A stretch of 64,000 nucleotides of DNA from Neisseria shayeganii 871 (lineage in GTDB: Bacteria; Pseudomonadota; Gammaproteobacteria; Burkholderiales; Neisseriaceae), in assembly GCF_000226875.1 (NCBI RefSeq), contig NZ_JH164926.1, forward strand, positions 1,258,310 to 1,322,309, read 5' to 3'. The position numbers and the translations under genes are program-made. The notes below the pieces were generated by a model, which saw only the letters and a program-made list of their open reading frames with translations, did no database searches and was not told the DNA's origin. This document shows, piece by piece, positions 34,119 to 42,870 of the stretch (position 1 is the first letter of the stretch; every line of letters begins with the position of its first letter).

Positions 34119-35636
34119 ATGAATCCCATGTACATCACCTTCGGTGTGTATCTGGTGGCCGTTTTGCTCATCGGCTTGGCCGCCTATTTCTCCACCCGCA
34201 ATTTTGACGACTACATTTTGGGCGGCCGCAGCTTGGGCCCCTTCGTGACCGCCATGTCGGCCGGCGCTTCCGATATGTCCGGCTGGCTGCTGATGGGTCT
34301 GCCCGGCGCGATTTACGCTTCCGGCTTGGCCGAAGCTTGGATTGCCATCGGCCTCACCGTGGGCGCTTATTTCAACTGGCTCTTGGTGGCCGGCCGTCTG
34401 CGCGTGCACACCGAATACAACAACAACGCCCTTACCCTGCCCGAATACTTCTTCCACCGTTTCGGCGCACAGGGCAAAGCGATGAAGGTAATCTCCGCCG
34501 CCATCATCCTGTTTTTCTTCACCATCTATTGCGCTTCCGGTGTGGTGGCGGGCGCCCGTCTGTTCCAGAGCCTGTTTACCGATATGTCTTACCAGCAGGC
34601 GCTGTGGCTCGGCGCCGGCGCCACCATTGCCTACACCTTCATCGGCGGTTTCTTGGCGGTGAGCTGGACCGACACCGTGCAGGCCACGCTGATGATTTTC
34701 GCCCTGATCCTGACCCCGATTATGGTGTACCTGAGCTTGGGCGGTGCGGATGAAATGAGCGCCGCCATCCAAGCCGCCGCTGTGGCCGCCAACACCGAAT
34801 ACGGCAGCCTGCTCACCGGCACCACCTTGGTCGGCATTATTTCCACTGCCGCCTGGGGCTTGGGCTATTTCGGCCAGCCGCACATTCTGGCGCGCTTCAT
34901 GGCCGCCGAAAACGTGAAATCGCTCACCAGCGCCCGCCGCATCGGCATGACTTGGATGGTGTTTTGCTTGGCCGGGGCCGTGGCCGTGGGCTATTTCGGT
35001 ATCGCCTACTTCGGCGCCAACCCCGAACAGGCGGCCGCCATGCAGGGCAACAACGAGCGCGTGTTCATCGCCTTGGCCACCCTGCTGTTCAACCCGTGGA
35101 TTGCCGGCGTGATTTTGTCTGCCATTCTGGCTGCGGTGATGTCCACCTTGTCCTGCCAGCTTTTGGTGTGCTCCAGCGCCATCACCGAAGACTTCTATAA
35201 AGGCTTCCTGCGCCCCAACGCCGCCCAGAAAGAGCTGGTGTGGGTGGGCCGCATCATGGTGTTGGCCGTGGCCGTAATCGCCATCCTGCTGGCCGCCGAC
35301 CCCGACAGCAAAGTGCTGCGCCTGGTGTCTTACGCCTGGGCCGGCTTCGGTGCCGCCTTCGGCCCGGTGGTGATTCTGTCGGTGTTCTGGAAGCGCATGA
35401 CCGCCAACGGCGCACTGGCCGGCATGATTACCGGTGCCGTGGTGGTGGTGCTGTGGGCGGAAAAAGTGAATCCCGCCCTGAAAGCGGCCAATCTGCAAAC
35501 CATGTATGAAATCGTGCCCGGCTTCATCGCCTGCGCCATTGCCGTGGTGGCCGTTTCCCTGCTCGGCAAAGCGCCCAGCCAAGAGGTTCAGGAACGCTTC
35601 GAACAAGCCGACCGCGACTACCATGCCGCCAAATAA
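34119..35636 (+). CDS. putP: Sodium/proline symporter
   Basis: A 505-residue SSS-family transporter with about 13 membrane helices importing L-proline with Na+. Family signatures: the N-terminal LGGRSLGPFVTAMSAGASDMSGWLLMGLPG and the AVMSTLSCQLLVCSSAITEDFYK segment with the sodium-site serines. The Ser/Asp segment ASDMSGW is typical of PutP. It is followed by a DUS hairpin and, 440 bases later, by putA on the same strand, forming a proline-use locus. Confidence 0.95.
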   Translation: MNPMYITFGVYLVAVLLIGLAAYFSTRNFDDYILGGRSLGPFVTAMSAGASDMSGWLLMGLPGAIYASGLAEAWIAIGLTVGAYFNWLLVAGRLRVHTEYNNNALTLPEYFFHRFGAQGKAMKVISAAIILFFFTIYCASGVVAGARLFQSLFTDMSYQQALWLGAGATIAYTFIGGFLAVSWTDTVQATLMIFALILTPIMVYLSLGGADEMSAAIQAAAVAANTEYGSLLTGTTLVGIISTAAWGLGYFGQPHILARFMAAENVKSLTSARRIGMTWMVFCLAGAVAVGYFGIAYFGANPEQAAAMQGNNERVFIALATLLFNPWIAGVILSAILAAVMSTLSCQLLVCSSAITEDFYKGFLRPNAAQKELVWVGRIMVLAVAVIAILLAADPDSKVLRLVSYAWAGFGAAFGPVVILSVFWKRMTANGALAGMITGAVVVVLWAEKVNPALKAANLQTMYEIVPGFIACAIAVVAVSLLGKAPSQEVQERFEQADRDYHAAK

Positions 35637-35657
35637 ATCGGCCGTTTGATGATGTGC

Positions 35658-35702
35658 TCAGGCTACCTGAAACCGCAATAGGTGGGTTTCAGGTAGCCTG
35701 AT
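35658..35702. terminator. DUS inverted-pair terminator after putP
   Basis: TCAGGCTACCTGAAACC and GGTTTCAGGTAGCCTGA form a long stem with a short loop, 22 bases past the putP stop. It separates putP from putA, so the two probably have separate promoters. Confidence 0.8.
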
Positions 35703-35820
35703 TGGCATTCAGGTCAGCCAAACAGGCGGCAAAACTTTGCCTTCCATCAAGCCCGCAAACATCGGTTTGGTTTATCATATCCACCTGATTTTCGCCTGAA
35801 TGGCGGCCTCAAATTCAAGC

Positions 35821-36006
35821 TGAGACCTTTGCAAAACCCCCAGATGTGGATGCAGTTCAAGGCGTAGCAGCGCAGCGAGCGTGAACGCCAGGAATCCCTG
35901 TGGGACAGACATATCATGAAGATAGGCAAGCGAGCGAGCAGTACCCATAGGGCATAAACGCACAACGCAGAAATGCGCCGCAGATGAGGGTTTTGCAAAG
36001 GTCTCA
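35821..36006 (-). mobile_element. Inverted-repeat element, long form, 186 bp
   Basis: Ends TGAGACCTTTGCAAAACCCC and GGGTTTTGCAAAGGTCTCA, with the interior in reverse orientation. The right end overlaps a DUS-like sequence (GGTCTCAGGCTACCCGAA). It is located 70 bases upstream of putA and could influence its expression. Confidence 0.9.
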
Positions 36007-36075
36007 GGCTACCCGAAACCCAGCCGAGCGCTTTCAGGTAGCCCATTTCCCGCACTCTACATCACGGAGATTCCC

Positions 36076-39000
36076 ATGTTCCAGTTTGCCCATCCGCAAC
36101 AAGCCCCCTTGCGCCAAGCCATTACCGAAGCCTACCGCCGCGACGAAGTGGCGGCCGTGGACGATATGTTGCGGCAGGCGCAGATGAGTGCAGAAGAGCG
36201 CAGCGCCGCCGCCGACTTGGCCCGCCGCCTGGTTACCCAAGTGCGCAGTAGCCGAAGCAAATCTTCGGGCGTGGACGCGCTGATGCACGAATTCTCCCTT
36301 TCCAGCGACGAAGGCGTGGCGCTGATGTGTCTGGCCGAAGCCCTGTTGCGCATCCCCGACAACGCCACCCGCAACAAACTCATCCACGACAAACTGGCCG
36401 ACGGCGACTGGAAAAGCCATTTGGGCCACAGCCCGTCCCTATTCGTTAACGCCGCCGCCTGGGGCCTGCTGATCACCGGCAAGCTGACCAACCCCACCAA
36501 CGAACAAAGCCTGTCCGCCTCGCTTACCCGCATGTTGGGCAAAGGCGGCGAACCCCTCATCCGCAAAGGTGTGGACTACGCCATGCGTATGCTGGGCAAA
36601 CAGTTTGTGACCGGCCAAACCATTGAAGAAGCGCTGGCCAACGGCAAAGAGCGCGAAAAACTGGGCTACCGCTTCTCCTTCGATATGCTCGGCGAAGCGG
36701 CCATGACGCAGGCCGATGCCGACCGCTATTACCAAGATTATGTGAACGCCATCCACGCCATCGGCAAAGACGCCGCCGGCGCCGGCGTGTATGAAGGCAA
36801 CGGCATCTCGGTGAAACTTTCCGCCATCCACCCGCGCTATGTGCGTGCCCAGCACGGGCGCGTGATGAGCGAACTGCTGCCGCGCCTGAAAAACCTGTTC
36901 CTGCTGGCCAAGCAGTACAACATCGGCCTCAACATCGACGCCGAAGAAGCCAACCGCCTGGAGCTGTCGCTGGATTTAATGGAAGCGCTGGTATCCGACC
37001 CCGACTTGGCCGGCTTCAACGGCATCGGCTTTGTGGTACAGGGCTACCAGAAACGCTGCCCGTTTGTGATCGATTATTTAATCGACCTCGCCCGCCGCAG
37101 CAAACAGAAGCTGATGATCCGCCTGGTAAAAGGCGCCTACTGGGACAGCGAAATCAAATGGGCGCAGGTGGACGGCATGGACGGCTATCCGGTTTATACC
37201 CGCAAAGTGCACACCGATATTTCCTATCTGGCCTGCGCACGCAAACTGCTGGCCGCGCAAGATGCCGTGTTCCCGCAATTTGCCACCCACAATGCCTACA
37301 CCTTGGCTGCCATTTACCAAATGGGCGAAGGCAAAGACTACGAATTCCAATGTCTGCACGGCATGGGCGAAACCCTGTACGACCAAGTGGTCGGCAGCCA
37401 AAACCTAGGCCGCCGCGTGCGCATTTACGCCCCGGTCGGCACCCACGAAACCCTGCTCGCCTATTTGGTGCGCCGTCTGCTGGAAAACGGCGCCAACTCC
37501 TCGTTTGTGAACCAGATCGTCGATGAAAAAATCAGCATCGACGAACTCATCCGCAGCCCCTTCGATACCTTGGCGCAAGAAGGCATCCGCCTGCACCGCG
37601 CCTTGCCGATGCCGCGCGAACTGTACGGCCACGAGCGCGTCAACTCGCAAGGCATCGATTTGAGCAACGAAAACGTGTTGCAAAACCTGCAACAGCAAAT
37701 GAATGCCGCCGCCGGACGAAGCTTTCAGGTAGCCTCTTTAATCAACGGCCAAAGCCGTCCGGCCGCCGCCGCGCACCATGTGCCGAATCCGGCCGACCAC
37801 GGCGATATTGTCGGCAGCGCCTCGTTTGCCGACGCCGGCTTGGCACAGGAAGCGGTCAGCATTGCCGTGGCCGCCCAGCCGGCCTGGTCGGCCAAGCCCG
37901 CCGCCGAGCGCGCTGCCTGTCTGCGCCGCTTTGCCGACCTGATGGAAGCGCACACCCCCACACTGATGATGCTGGCCGTGCGCGAAGCGGGCAAAACTCT
38001 GCAAAACGCCATTGCCGAAGTGCGTGAAGCGGTGGATTTCTGCCGCTACTACGCCAGCGAAGCCGAACTCACGCTACCTGAAAACACCCCCGGCCTGGGT
38101 GCCGTGGTCGCCATCAGCCCGTGGAATTTCCCCTTGGCGATTTTTGTCGGCGAAGTGGCCGCTTCCTTGGCCGCCGGCAACAGCGTGGTGGCCAAACCCG
38201 CGGAGCAAACCAGCATCATCGCCCACTACGCCGTTTCCCTGATGCATGAAGCCGGCGTGCCCGGCGACGTGCTGCAGCTGGTGCTCGGCGCGGGCGATGT
38301 GGGCGCGGCGCTCACCCAAGACCCGCGCATCAGCGGCGTCATCTTCACCGGCTCCACCGAAGTGGCGCGCCTGATCAACCAAACGCTGGCCAAACGCAGC
38401 GACAACCCGGTGCTGATTGCCGAAACCGGCGGCCAAAACGCCATGATCGTCGATTCCACTGCCCTGCCCGAACAAGTGGTGGCCGATGTATTGAACTCCG
38501 CCTTCGACAGCGCCGGCCAACGCTGCTCCGCTCTGCGCATCCTTTGTCTGCAGGAAGACATCGCCGACCACTTCCTCGCCATGATCAAAGGCGCGATGAA
38601 CGAGTTGCGCGTGGGCAACCCGCTGCGTCTCCACACCGACATCGGCCCGGTAATCGACGCCGAAGCGCGCGACAACCTGCAACGCCACATCGACCGCATG
38701 AAAGGGCTGGCCAAGTCCTACCACGAAGTGCCGCTCGCCGCCGATGCCGCCAACGGCACCTTCGTCGCCCCCGTGCTGTTCGAGCTGAACAATCTGCAGG
38801 AGCTGCGCCAGGAAGTGTTCGGCCCCGTGCTGCACGTGGTGCGTTACCGCGCCGGTGAGCTGGACGAGCTCATCGCGCAAATCAACAGCAAATGCTACGC
38901 CCTCACCCACGGTATCCACAGCCGCATCGATGCCACCGTGGCGCACATCCGCAGCCGCATCGAGGCCGGCAATGTGTATGTGAACCGCAACATCGTCGGC

Positions 39001-39681
39001 GCCGTGGTGGGCGTGCAACCCTTCGGCGGTCACGGCCTCTCCGGCACTGGCCCCAAAGCCGGCGGCCCCTTCTACCTGCAACGCTTAAGCCGCCTGAAAC
39101 GCTGGCGCATCCCGCGCCTGAGCCGCATCGGCCAGGCCGACGAAGCCGCGCTCGCCCGCCTGCAGGAAGTGCTGGCCGCCCTGCCGCTCTCCCAGGAACA
39201 AAAACTGGAGCTGGCCGGCAAAATGGGCCAAGCGCGCCTGCACACCCTGCGTCAGGCCGAGTTGGCCCTGCCCGGCCCCACCGGCGAGCACAACAGCATG
39301 AACTGGCACACGCCCAAGCAGGTGTGGCTCTACGGTGGCGACTTGGCGCAATCCTTTGCCGCCCTCGCTACCCTGGCCGCTTCCGGCATCCACACCGTGG
39401 TGGAGTCCGGCCACCCCTTGGCCGCCTATGCCGACCGTCTCGGCGGCCTGCTCTCCACGCACGGCCGCCCCGAAACCGCCGACATGACCCATGTGGTGGC
39501 ATTGGAGCCGATGACGGCGGAATACCGCCAGGCGTTGGCCGATCATCCCGGCCCGCTCACCCGCATTCACAACGCGGCCGACGGTCTGGACGTCTTGCGC
39601 CTGTTCTCCGAAGTGGCCTGCAGCATCAACACCACCGCCGCCGGCGGCAACGCCAGCCTGATGGCCATGCACGATTTGTAA
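36076..39681 (+). CDS. putA: Bifunctional proline dehydrogenase / glutamate semialdehyde dehydrogenase PutA
   Basis: A 1201-residue PutA oxidising proline to glutamate with FAD and NAD+. Order: helical arm (1-110), proline dehydrogenase barrel (about 190-520; IRLVKGAYWDSEIK and GTHETLL segments), ALDH domain (about 560-1050; catalytic Cys in SAGQRCSALRIL, AETGGQNAM), and a C-terminal ALDH-like tail domain. It lacks the N-terminal ribbon-helix-helix DNA-binding domain of E. coli PutA, so it is not expected to autoregulate. A DUS copy (37724-37735, read FQVAS) falls in the linker between the two catalytic modules. Confidence 0.96.
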   Translation: MFQFAHPQQAPLRQAITEAYRRDEVAAVDDMLRQAQMSAEERSAAADLARRLVTQVRSSRSKSSGVDALMHEFSLSSDEGVALMCLAEALLRIPDNATRNKLIHDKLADGDWKSHLGHSPSLFVNAAAWGLLITGKLTNPTNEQSLSASLTRMLGKGGEPLIRKGVDYAMRMLGKQFVTGQTIEEALANGKEREKLGYRFSFDMLGEAAMTQADADRYYQDYVNAIHAIGKDAAGAGVYEGNGISVKLSAIHPRYVRAQHGRVMSELLPRLKNLFLLAKQYNIGLNIDAEEANRLELSLDLMEALVSDPDLAGFNGIGFVVQGYQKRCPFVIDYLIDLARRSKQKLMIRLVKGAYWDSEIKWAQVDGMDGYPVYTRKVHTDISYLACARKLLAAQDAVFPQFATHNAYTLAAIYQMGEGKDYEFQCLHGMGETLYDQVVGSQNLGRRVRIYAPVGTHETLLAYLVRRLLENGANSSFVNQIVDEKISIDELIRSPFDTLAQEGIRLHRALPMPRELYGHERVNSQGIDLSNENVLQNLQQQMNAAAGRSFQVASLINGQSRPAAAAHHVPNPADHGDIVGSASFADAGLAQEAVSIAVAAQPAWSAKPAAERAACLRRFADLMEAHTPTLMMLAVREAGKTLQNAIAEVREAVDFCRYYASEAELTLPENTPGLGAVVAISPWNFPLAIFVGEVAASLAAGNSVVAKPAEQTSIIAHYAVSLMHEAGVPGDVLQLVLGAGDVGAALTQDPRISGVIFTGSTEVARLINQTLAKRSDNPVLIAETGGQNAMIVDSTALPEQVVADVLNSAFDSAGQRCSALRILCLQEDIADHFLAMIKGAMNELRVGNPLRLHTDIGPVIDAEARDNLQRHIDRMKGLAKSYHEVPLAADAANGTFVAPVLFELNNLQELRQEVFGPVLHVVRYRAGELDELIAQINSKCYALTHGIHSRIDATVAHIRSRIEAGNVYVNRNIVGAVVGVQPFGGHGLSGTGPKAGGPFYLQRLSRLKRWRIPRLSRIGQADEAALARLQEVLAALPLSQEQKLELAGKMGQARLHTLRQAELALPGPTGEHNSMNWHTPKQVWLYGGDLAQSFAALATLAASGIHTVVESGHPLAAYADRLGGLLSTHGRPETADMTHVVALEPMTAEYRQALADHPGPLTRIHNAADGLDVLRLFSEVACSINTTAAGGNASLMAMHDL

Positions 39682-39685
39682 AGCC

Positions 39686-39869
39686 TGAGACCTTTGCAAA
39701 ACTCCCAGATGTGGATGCAGTTCAAGGCGTAGCAGCACAGCGAGTGTGAACGTCAGGAATCCCTGTGGGACAGACATATCATCTACAAGGCTAAGCGAGC
39801 GAGCAGTACCCATAGGGCATAAACGCACAACGCAGAAATGCGCCGCAGATGGGGGTTGCAAAGGTCTCA
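39686..39869 (-). mobile_element. Inverted-repeat element, long form, 184 bp
   Basis: Ends TGAGACCTTTGCAAAACTCC and GGGGGTTGCAAAGGTCTCA, flanked by GCC on both sides. It begins four bases after the putA stop codon. Confidence 0.9.
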
Positions 39870-39885
39870 GCCCGCCATCCCGCAA

Positions 39886-39938
39886 CAGGCTACCTGAACA
39901 CCACGCCGCCCCGCAGCGGCAGGCTTTCAGGTAGCCTG
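39886..39938. repeat. DUS inverted pair
   Basis: CAGGCTACCTGAA and TTCAGGTAGCCTG are 27 bases apart and could pair as a long hairpin. No T-run follows closely, so the terminator role is less certain than for the short-loop pairs. Confidence 0.65.
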
Positions 39939-40041
39939 CTTCCTTTTGCCGCCGCCCTGCAACAGCCTCATTCTGAAAAAAAACAGCATTTCAGGTACAA
40001 TGCCGCCGTTTTCCCATCCCATTTTCACCCATACACACACC

Positions 40042-40383
40042 ATGCCCAAAATCACCGTCCTGCCCCACGCCGAGCTCTGCCCGGAGGGCAAAATCATCGA
40101 AGACGCCCCCAGCGGCCGCTCCCTCTGCGATCTGCTGCTCGAACACGACATCGAAATCGAGCACGCCTGCGAAAAATCCTGCGCCTGCACCACCTGCCAC
40201 GTGGTTATCCGCCAAGGCTTTGACAGCCTGCCCGAAGCAGGCGAAATCGAAGAAGATCTGCTCGACCAAGCCTGGGGCTTGGAAGCCACCTCCCGCCTCA
40301 GCTGCCAAGCCTGCGTGGGCGACGAAGATTTGGTGGTGGAAATCCCCAAATACACCATCAACCACGCCCGCGAACACCATTAA
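40042..40383 (+). CDS. fdx: ISC-type [2Fe-2S] ferredoxin
   Basis: A 113-residue adrenodoxin-type ferredoxin acting in iron-sulfur cluster assembly. Cluster ligands are Cys43, Cys49, Cys52 and Cys88 (HACEKSCACTTCHVV and SCQACVG). It is followed by iscX, as in the isc gene set, although iscSUA and hscBA are not in the window. The start MPKITVLPHAELCPEG matches the family; a TACAAT -10-like element lies about 45 bases upstream. Confidence 0.95.
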   Translation: MPKITVLPHAELCPEGKIIEDAPSGRSLCDLLLEHDIEIEHACEKSCACTTCHVVIRQGFDSLPEAGEIEEDLLDQAWGLEATSRLSCQACVGDEDLVVEIPKYTINHAREHH

Positions 40384-40451
40384 CAAACCAAACCCGTTCG
40401 CCCCGGGTCGTTGCGCCCGACACTTCCCAACCGCTTTTCAGGTAGCCCGCC

Positions 40452-40646
40452 ATGAAATGGACCGACACCCAACGCATCGCCGAAGAGCTCTACGATGCCC
40501 ACCCCGACACCGACCCCAAAACCATCCGCTTCACCCACTTGCGCGAGCTGGTGCTGGCCTTGCCGGATTTCGACGACGATCCCGCCCGCAGCGGCGAACG
40601 CATACTCGAAGCCATCCAGCAGGCTTGGATTGATGAAGCCGAGTAA
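40452..40646 (+). CDS. iscX: Fe-S cluster assembly protein IscX
   Basis: A 64-residue IscX: KWTDTQRIAEELYDAHPDTDPKTIRFTHLRELVLALPDFDDDP, shown by its parts AEELYDAHPD and LPDFDDDP, is the family signature with the acidic iron-binding patch. It modulates IscS activity. It lies 68 bases after fdx; a DUS-like copy sits just before the start codon. Confidence 0.95.
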   Translation: MKWTDTQRIAEELYDAHPDTDPKTIRFTHLRELVLALPDFDDDPARSGERILEAIQQAWIDEAE

Positions 40647-40694
40647 TCCCGGTTATCGCAGGCTACCTGAAGGCCGCCCCGATTTCAGGTAGCC

Positions 40695-40880
40695 TGCGAC
40701 CTCTGCAAAACCCCCATCTGTGGCGCATTTCTGCGTTGTGCGTTTATGCCCTATGGGTACTGCTCGCTCGCTTACCTATCCAGATGATATGTCTTTCCCA
40801 CAGGGATTCCTGGCGTTCACGCTCGCTGCGCTGCTACGCCTTGAACTGCATCCACATCTGGGGGTTTTGCAAAGGTCTCA
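40695..40880 (+). mobile_element. Inverted-repeat element, long form, 186 bp
   Basis: Ends TGCGACCTCTGCAAAACCCC and GGGGTTTTGCAAAGGTCTCA, flanked by GCC on both sides; the left end overlaps a DUS by one base. It lies 32 bases upstream of the NExo-type nuclease. Confidence 0.9.
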
Positions 40881-40912
40881 GCCTTCCTGTCGAACCCCAC
40901 CACCCGAATGCC

Positions 40913-41680
40913 ATGAAAATCGCCACCTGGAACGTCAATTCTCTCAACGTCCGCCTGCCGCAGGTCAGCAACTGGCTGATCGAACACCGGCCCGACATTC
41001 TCTGTCTGCAAGAGCTCAAACTCGAGCAAGACAAATTCCCCCTTGCCGCTTTCGAGTTGCTCGGCTACCGCGCCGTGTGGAGCGGGCAGAAAACCTATAA
41101 CGGCGTGGCCATTCTCAGCCGCAGCGAAGCGGCCGACGTGCACACCGGTCTGCCCGACCTGCCGGACGACCCGCAACGGCGCGTCATCGCCGCCACCATC
41201 GACGGCGTGCGCGTGATCAATGTGTATTGCGTCAACGGCGAAGCAGTGGGCAGCGAAAAATTCGCCTACAAAGAGCAATGGTTCGCCGCCCTCAACCGCC
41301 TAGTGGCGCAAGAGCTGGCGCAACACGACGAGCTGGTGCTGCTGGGCGACTTCAACATCGCCCCTGCCGACCGCGACGTGTACGACCCGGAAAAATGGCA
41401 TGAAAAAATCCATTGTTCTTCCGCCGAGCGGCAATGGTTTGCCGAACTGCTGCAACTGGGCTTGGGCGATGGCCTGCGCCACCTGCATCCCGAAGCGCAA
41501 ATGTTTACTTGGTGGGATTACCGCATGAATATGTTCCGCCGCAAGCTCGGCCTGCGCATCGACCATATTTTGTGCAGCCCGGCGCTGCTTGCCCGTCTGC
41601 AGCAATTGGAGGTCGACACCGCCACCCGCGCTCTCGAGCGCCCCAGCGACCATGCTCCGGTTTGGGCCGTTTTTGCCTGA
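40913..41680 (+). CDS. Exonuclease III family 3'-repair nuclease, NExo type
   Basis: A 255-residue exonuclease III family enzyme that matches the meningococcal NExo rather than NApe: MKIATWNVNSLNVRLPQV, VWSGQKTYNGVAI, VINVYCVNGEA, and DPEKWHEKIHCSS. As I recall, NExo is a 3'-phosphatase/exonuclease without AP endonuclease activity because a histidine at position 167 occupies the abasic-site pocket; a histidine is found at exactly residue 167 here. Catalytic residues (GDFNIAP, RIDHIL, SDHAPV) are intact. Together with the 12.2-kb gene, the organism keeps the two-enzyme division of labour. Confidence 0.93.
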   Translation: MKIATWNVNSLNVRLPQVSNWLIEHRPDILCLQELKLEQDKFPLAAFELLGYRAVWSGQKTYNGVAILSRSEAADVHTGLPDLPDDPQRRVIAATIDGVRVINVYCVNGEAVGSEKFAYKEQWFAALNRLVAQELAQHDELVLLGDFNIAPADRDVYDPEKWHEKIHCSSAERQWFAELLQLGLGDGLRHLHPEAQMFTWWDYRMNMFRRKLGLRIDHILCSPALLARLQQLEVDTATRALERPSDHAPVWAVFA

Positions 41681-41877
41681 ACGGCGCCAATCTCGCCGCC
41701 GGCCGCCTTGGATGGCGAGGCGGCTGATTTTTGATCTAATTGTTAATTTTGTTTAAAAAAATCTGAATAAATAAATATTTAGACTAAATACTCGTTCTTA
41801 TTTAAATTAACTTTCGTCAAAATTTTGCCAAATTATGGCTTAAGAATAAATTTTTCAGATAAAAAATGACAAAATTC

Positions 41878-41906
41878 TAGACAATATATTCCAGCGTGGG
41901 TATAAT
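41878..41906 (+). promoter_or_regulatory. Promoter for a candidate small RNA
   Basis: TAGACA, a 17-base spacer and a perfect TATAAT. It lies in an AT-rich upstream region (41735-41880) that could act as an UP element. No coding frame follows on the plus strand before a strong terminator about 100 bases later. Confidence 0.75.
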
Positions 41907-41912
41907 TCGTCT

Positions 41913-42014
41913 CGCTTACATGGATTCCTGAATGGGGATGTGTGAGCAGTAAGTAGACGTTTTCCCGCAAGTTTGCCACCAATACTTCCTCCCTTGGTAT
42001 TGGTGGCGTTTTTT
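41913..42014 (+). ncRNA. Candidate intergenic small RNA
   Basis: About 100 nt from the predicted start to the T-run. It ends in an 11-bp stem (GCCACCAATAC / GTATTGGTGGC) followed by GTTTTTTA. The terminator loop is TTCCTCCCTTG, a CU-rich sequence complementary to Shine-Dalgarno sites. The next gene on the right is on the opposite strand, so this is not a leader or riboswitch for it. The 5' end is predicted from the promoter only. I cannot match it to a named RNA. Confidence 0.65.
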
Positions 42015-42104
42015 ACTTGTGGGGTTTTGTCATCATATCGTTAAGGTGAACTTACAAATAAGATATGTCGGGCTTGTAGGCTACCTGAACCGCCCAATAC
42101 CGTT

Positions 42105-42704
42105 TTATTTCCCTTCTTCCAAAGCCGCCAAGGCCTGAATCAGGGCGGCCATGCTGTCGGCCTGCATTTTCTCCATCAAATGGGCACGGTGCACTTCTAC
42201 CGTGCGTACCGACACATTCAGCGTTTCCGCCATGGTCTTATTGGTGTGGCCCTGCAACAGCAGCCGCGCCACCGCCTGCTCTTTGGCGCTCAGCTGCTTG
42301 AAACGCCGGCGGTTCTGCCACAGGGCATAATTCGTTTCGCTTTGGCTGCGGGCGGCCGCCAAAGCGGCTTGCAGGCGTTGCAGCGACACCGGTTTTTCCA
42401 AAAAGTCCACCGCCCCCCGTTGCAGCATATCGACCGCCAGCGGCACGTCGCCGAAACCGGTCATCACCACCAAGGCCAGCGGGCTGTCTTGCGCCTGTAG
42501 CGCCTGCTGGAGCTGCTGGCCGTTCAGCCACGGCATATTCCAATCGCTCAATACCACGCCGGGCGTCTCCAGATCGGCCTGTTGCAAAAATTCGCGCGGA
42601 TCCGCCCACAATTGCGGCCGGTAACCCAAGCTTTCGAGCAGAAAGCCGCAGGCATCCAGCACGGCGGCATCGTCATCGACCACATGAACGGCCAGATTAA
42701 GCAT
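42105..42704 (-). CDS. Two-component response regulator, TtrR/FixJ-like
   Basis: A 199-residue response regulator: receiver domain (about 1-120; HVVDDDAAVLDACGFLLES, phosphoacceptor in VVLSDWNMP, Lys in LEKPVSL) and a LuxR/NarL-type HTH (about 135-195; LSAKEQAVARLLLQGHTNKTMAETLNVSVRTVEVHR). It resembles TtrR/FixJ-type regulators. Its cognate TtrS-like kinase gene directly upstream is broken, so this regulator may be an orphan, or respond to another kinase or small phosphodonors. A repeat element separates the two. Confidence 0.9.
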   Translation of the reverse strand: MLNLAVHVVDDDAAVLDACGFLLESLGYRPQLWADPREFLQQADLETPGVVLSDWNMPWLNGQQLQQALQAQDSPLALVVMTGFGDVPLAVDMLQRGAVDFLEKPVSLQRLQAALAAARSQSETNYALWQNRRRFKQLSAKEQAVARLLLQGHTNKTMAETLNVSVRTVEVHRAHLMEKMQADSMAALIQALAALEEGK

Positions 42705-42725
42705 GTTTTTTCCTTTCAGGTAGCC

Positions 42726-42870
42726 TGAGACCTTTGCAAAACCCCCAGATGTGGATGCAGTTCAAGGCGTAGCAGCGCAGCGAGCGTAGACATATCATGA
42801 AGATAGGCAAGCGAGCGAGCAGCGCACAACGCAGAAATGCGCCGCAGATGGGGGTTTTGCAAAGGTCTCA
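42726..42870 (-). mobile_element. Inverted-repeat element, short form, 145 bp
   Basis: Ends TGAGACCTTTGCAAAACCCC and GGGGTTTTGCAAAGGTCTCA, flanked by GCC on both sides; the left end overlaps a DUS by one base. It lies between the response regulator and the kinase pseudogene, and its TGA end would close the kinase frame. Confidence 0.9.

Noticed and set aside
34089..35624. 511-codon minus-strand frame opposite putP
   Set aside because: Shadow of putP with His/Gly/Gln-rich composition and no family resemblance.
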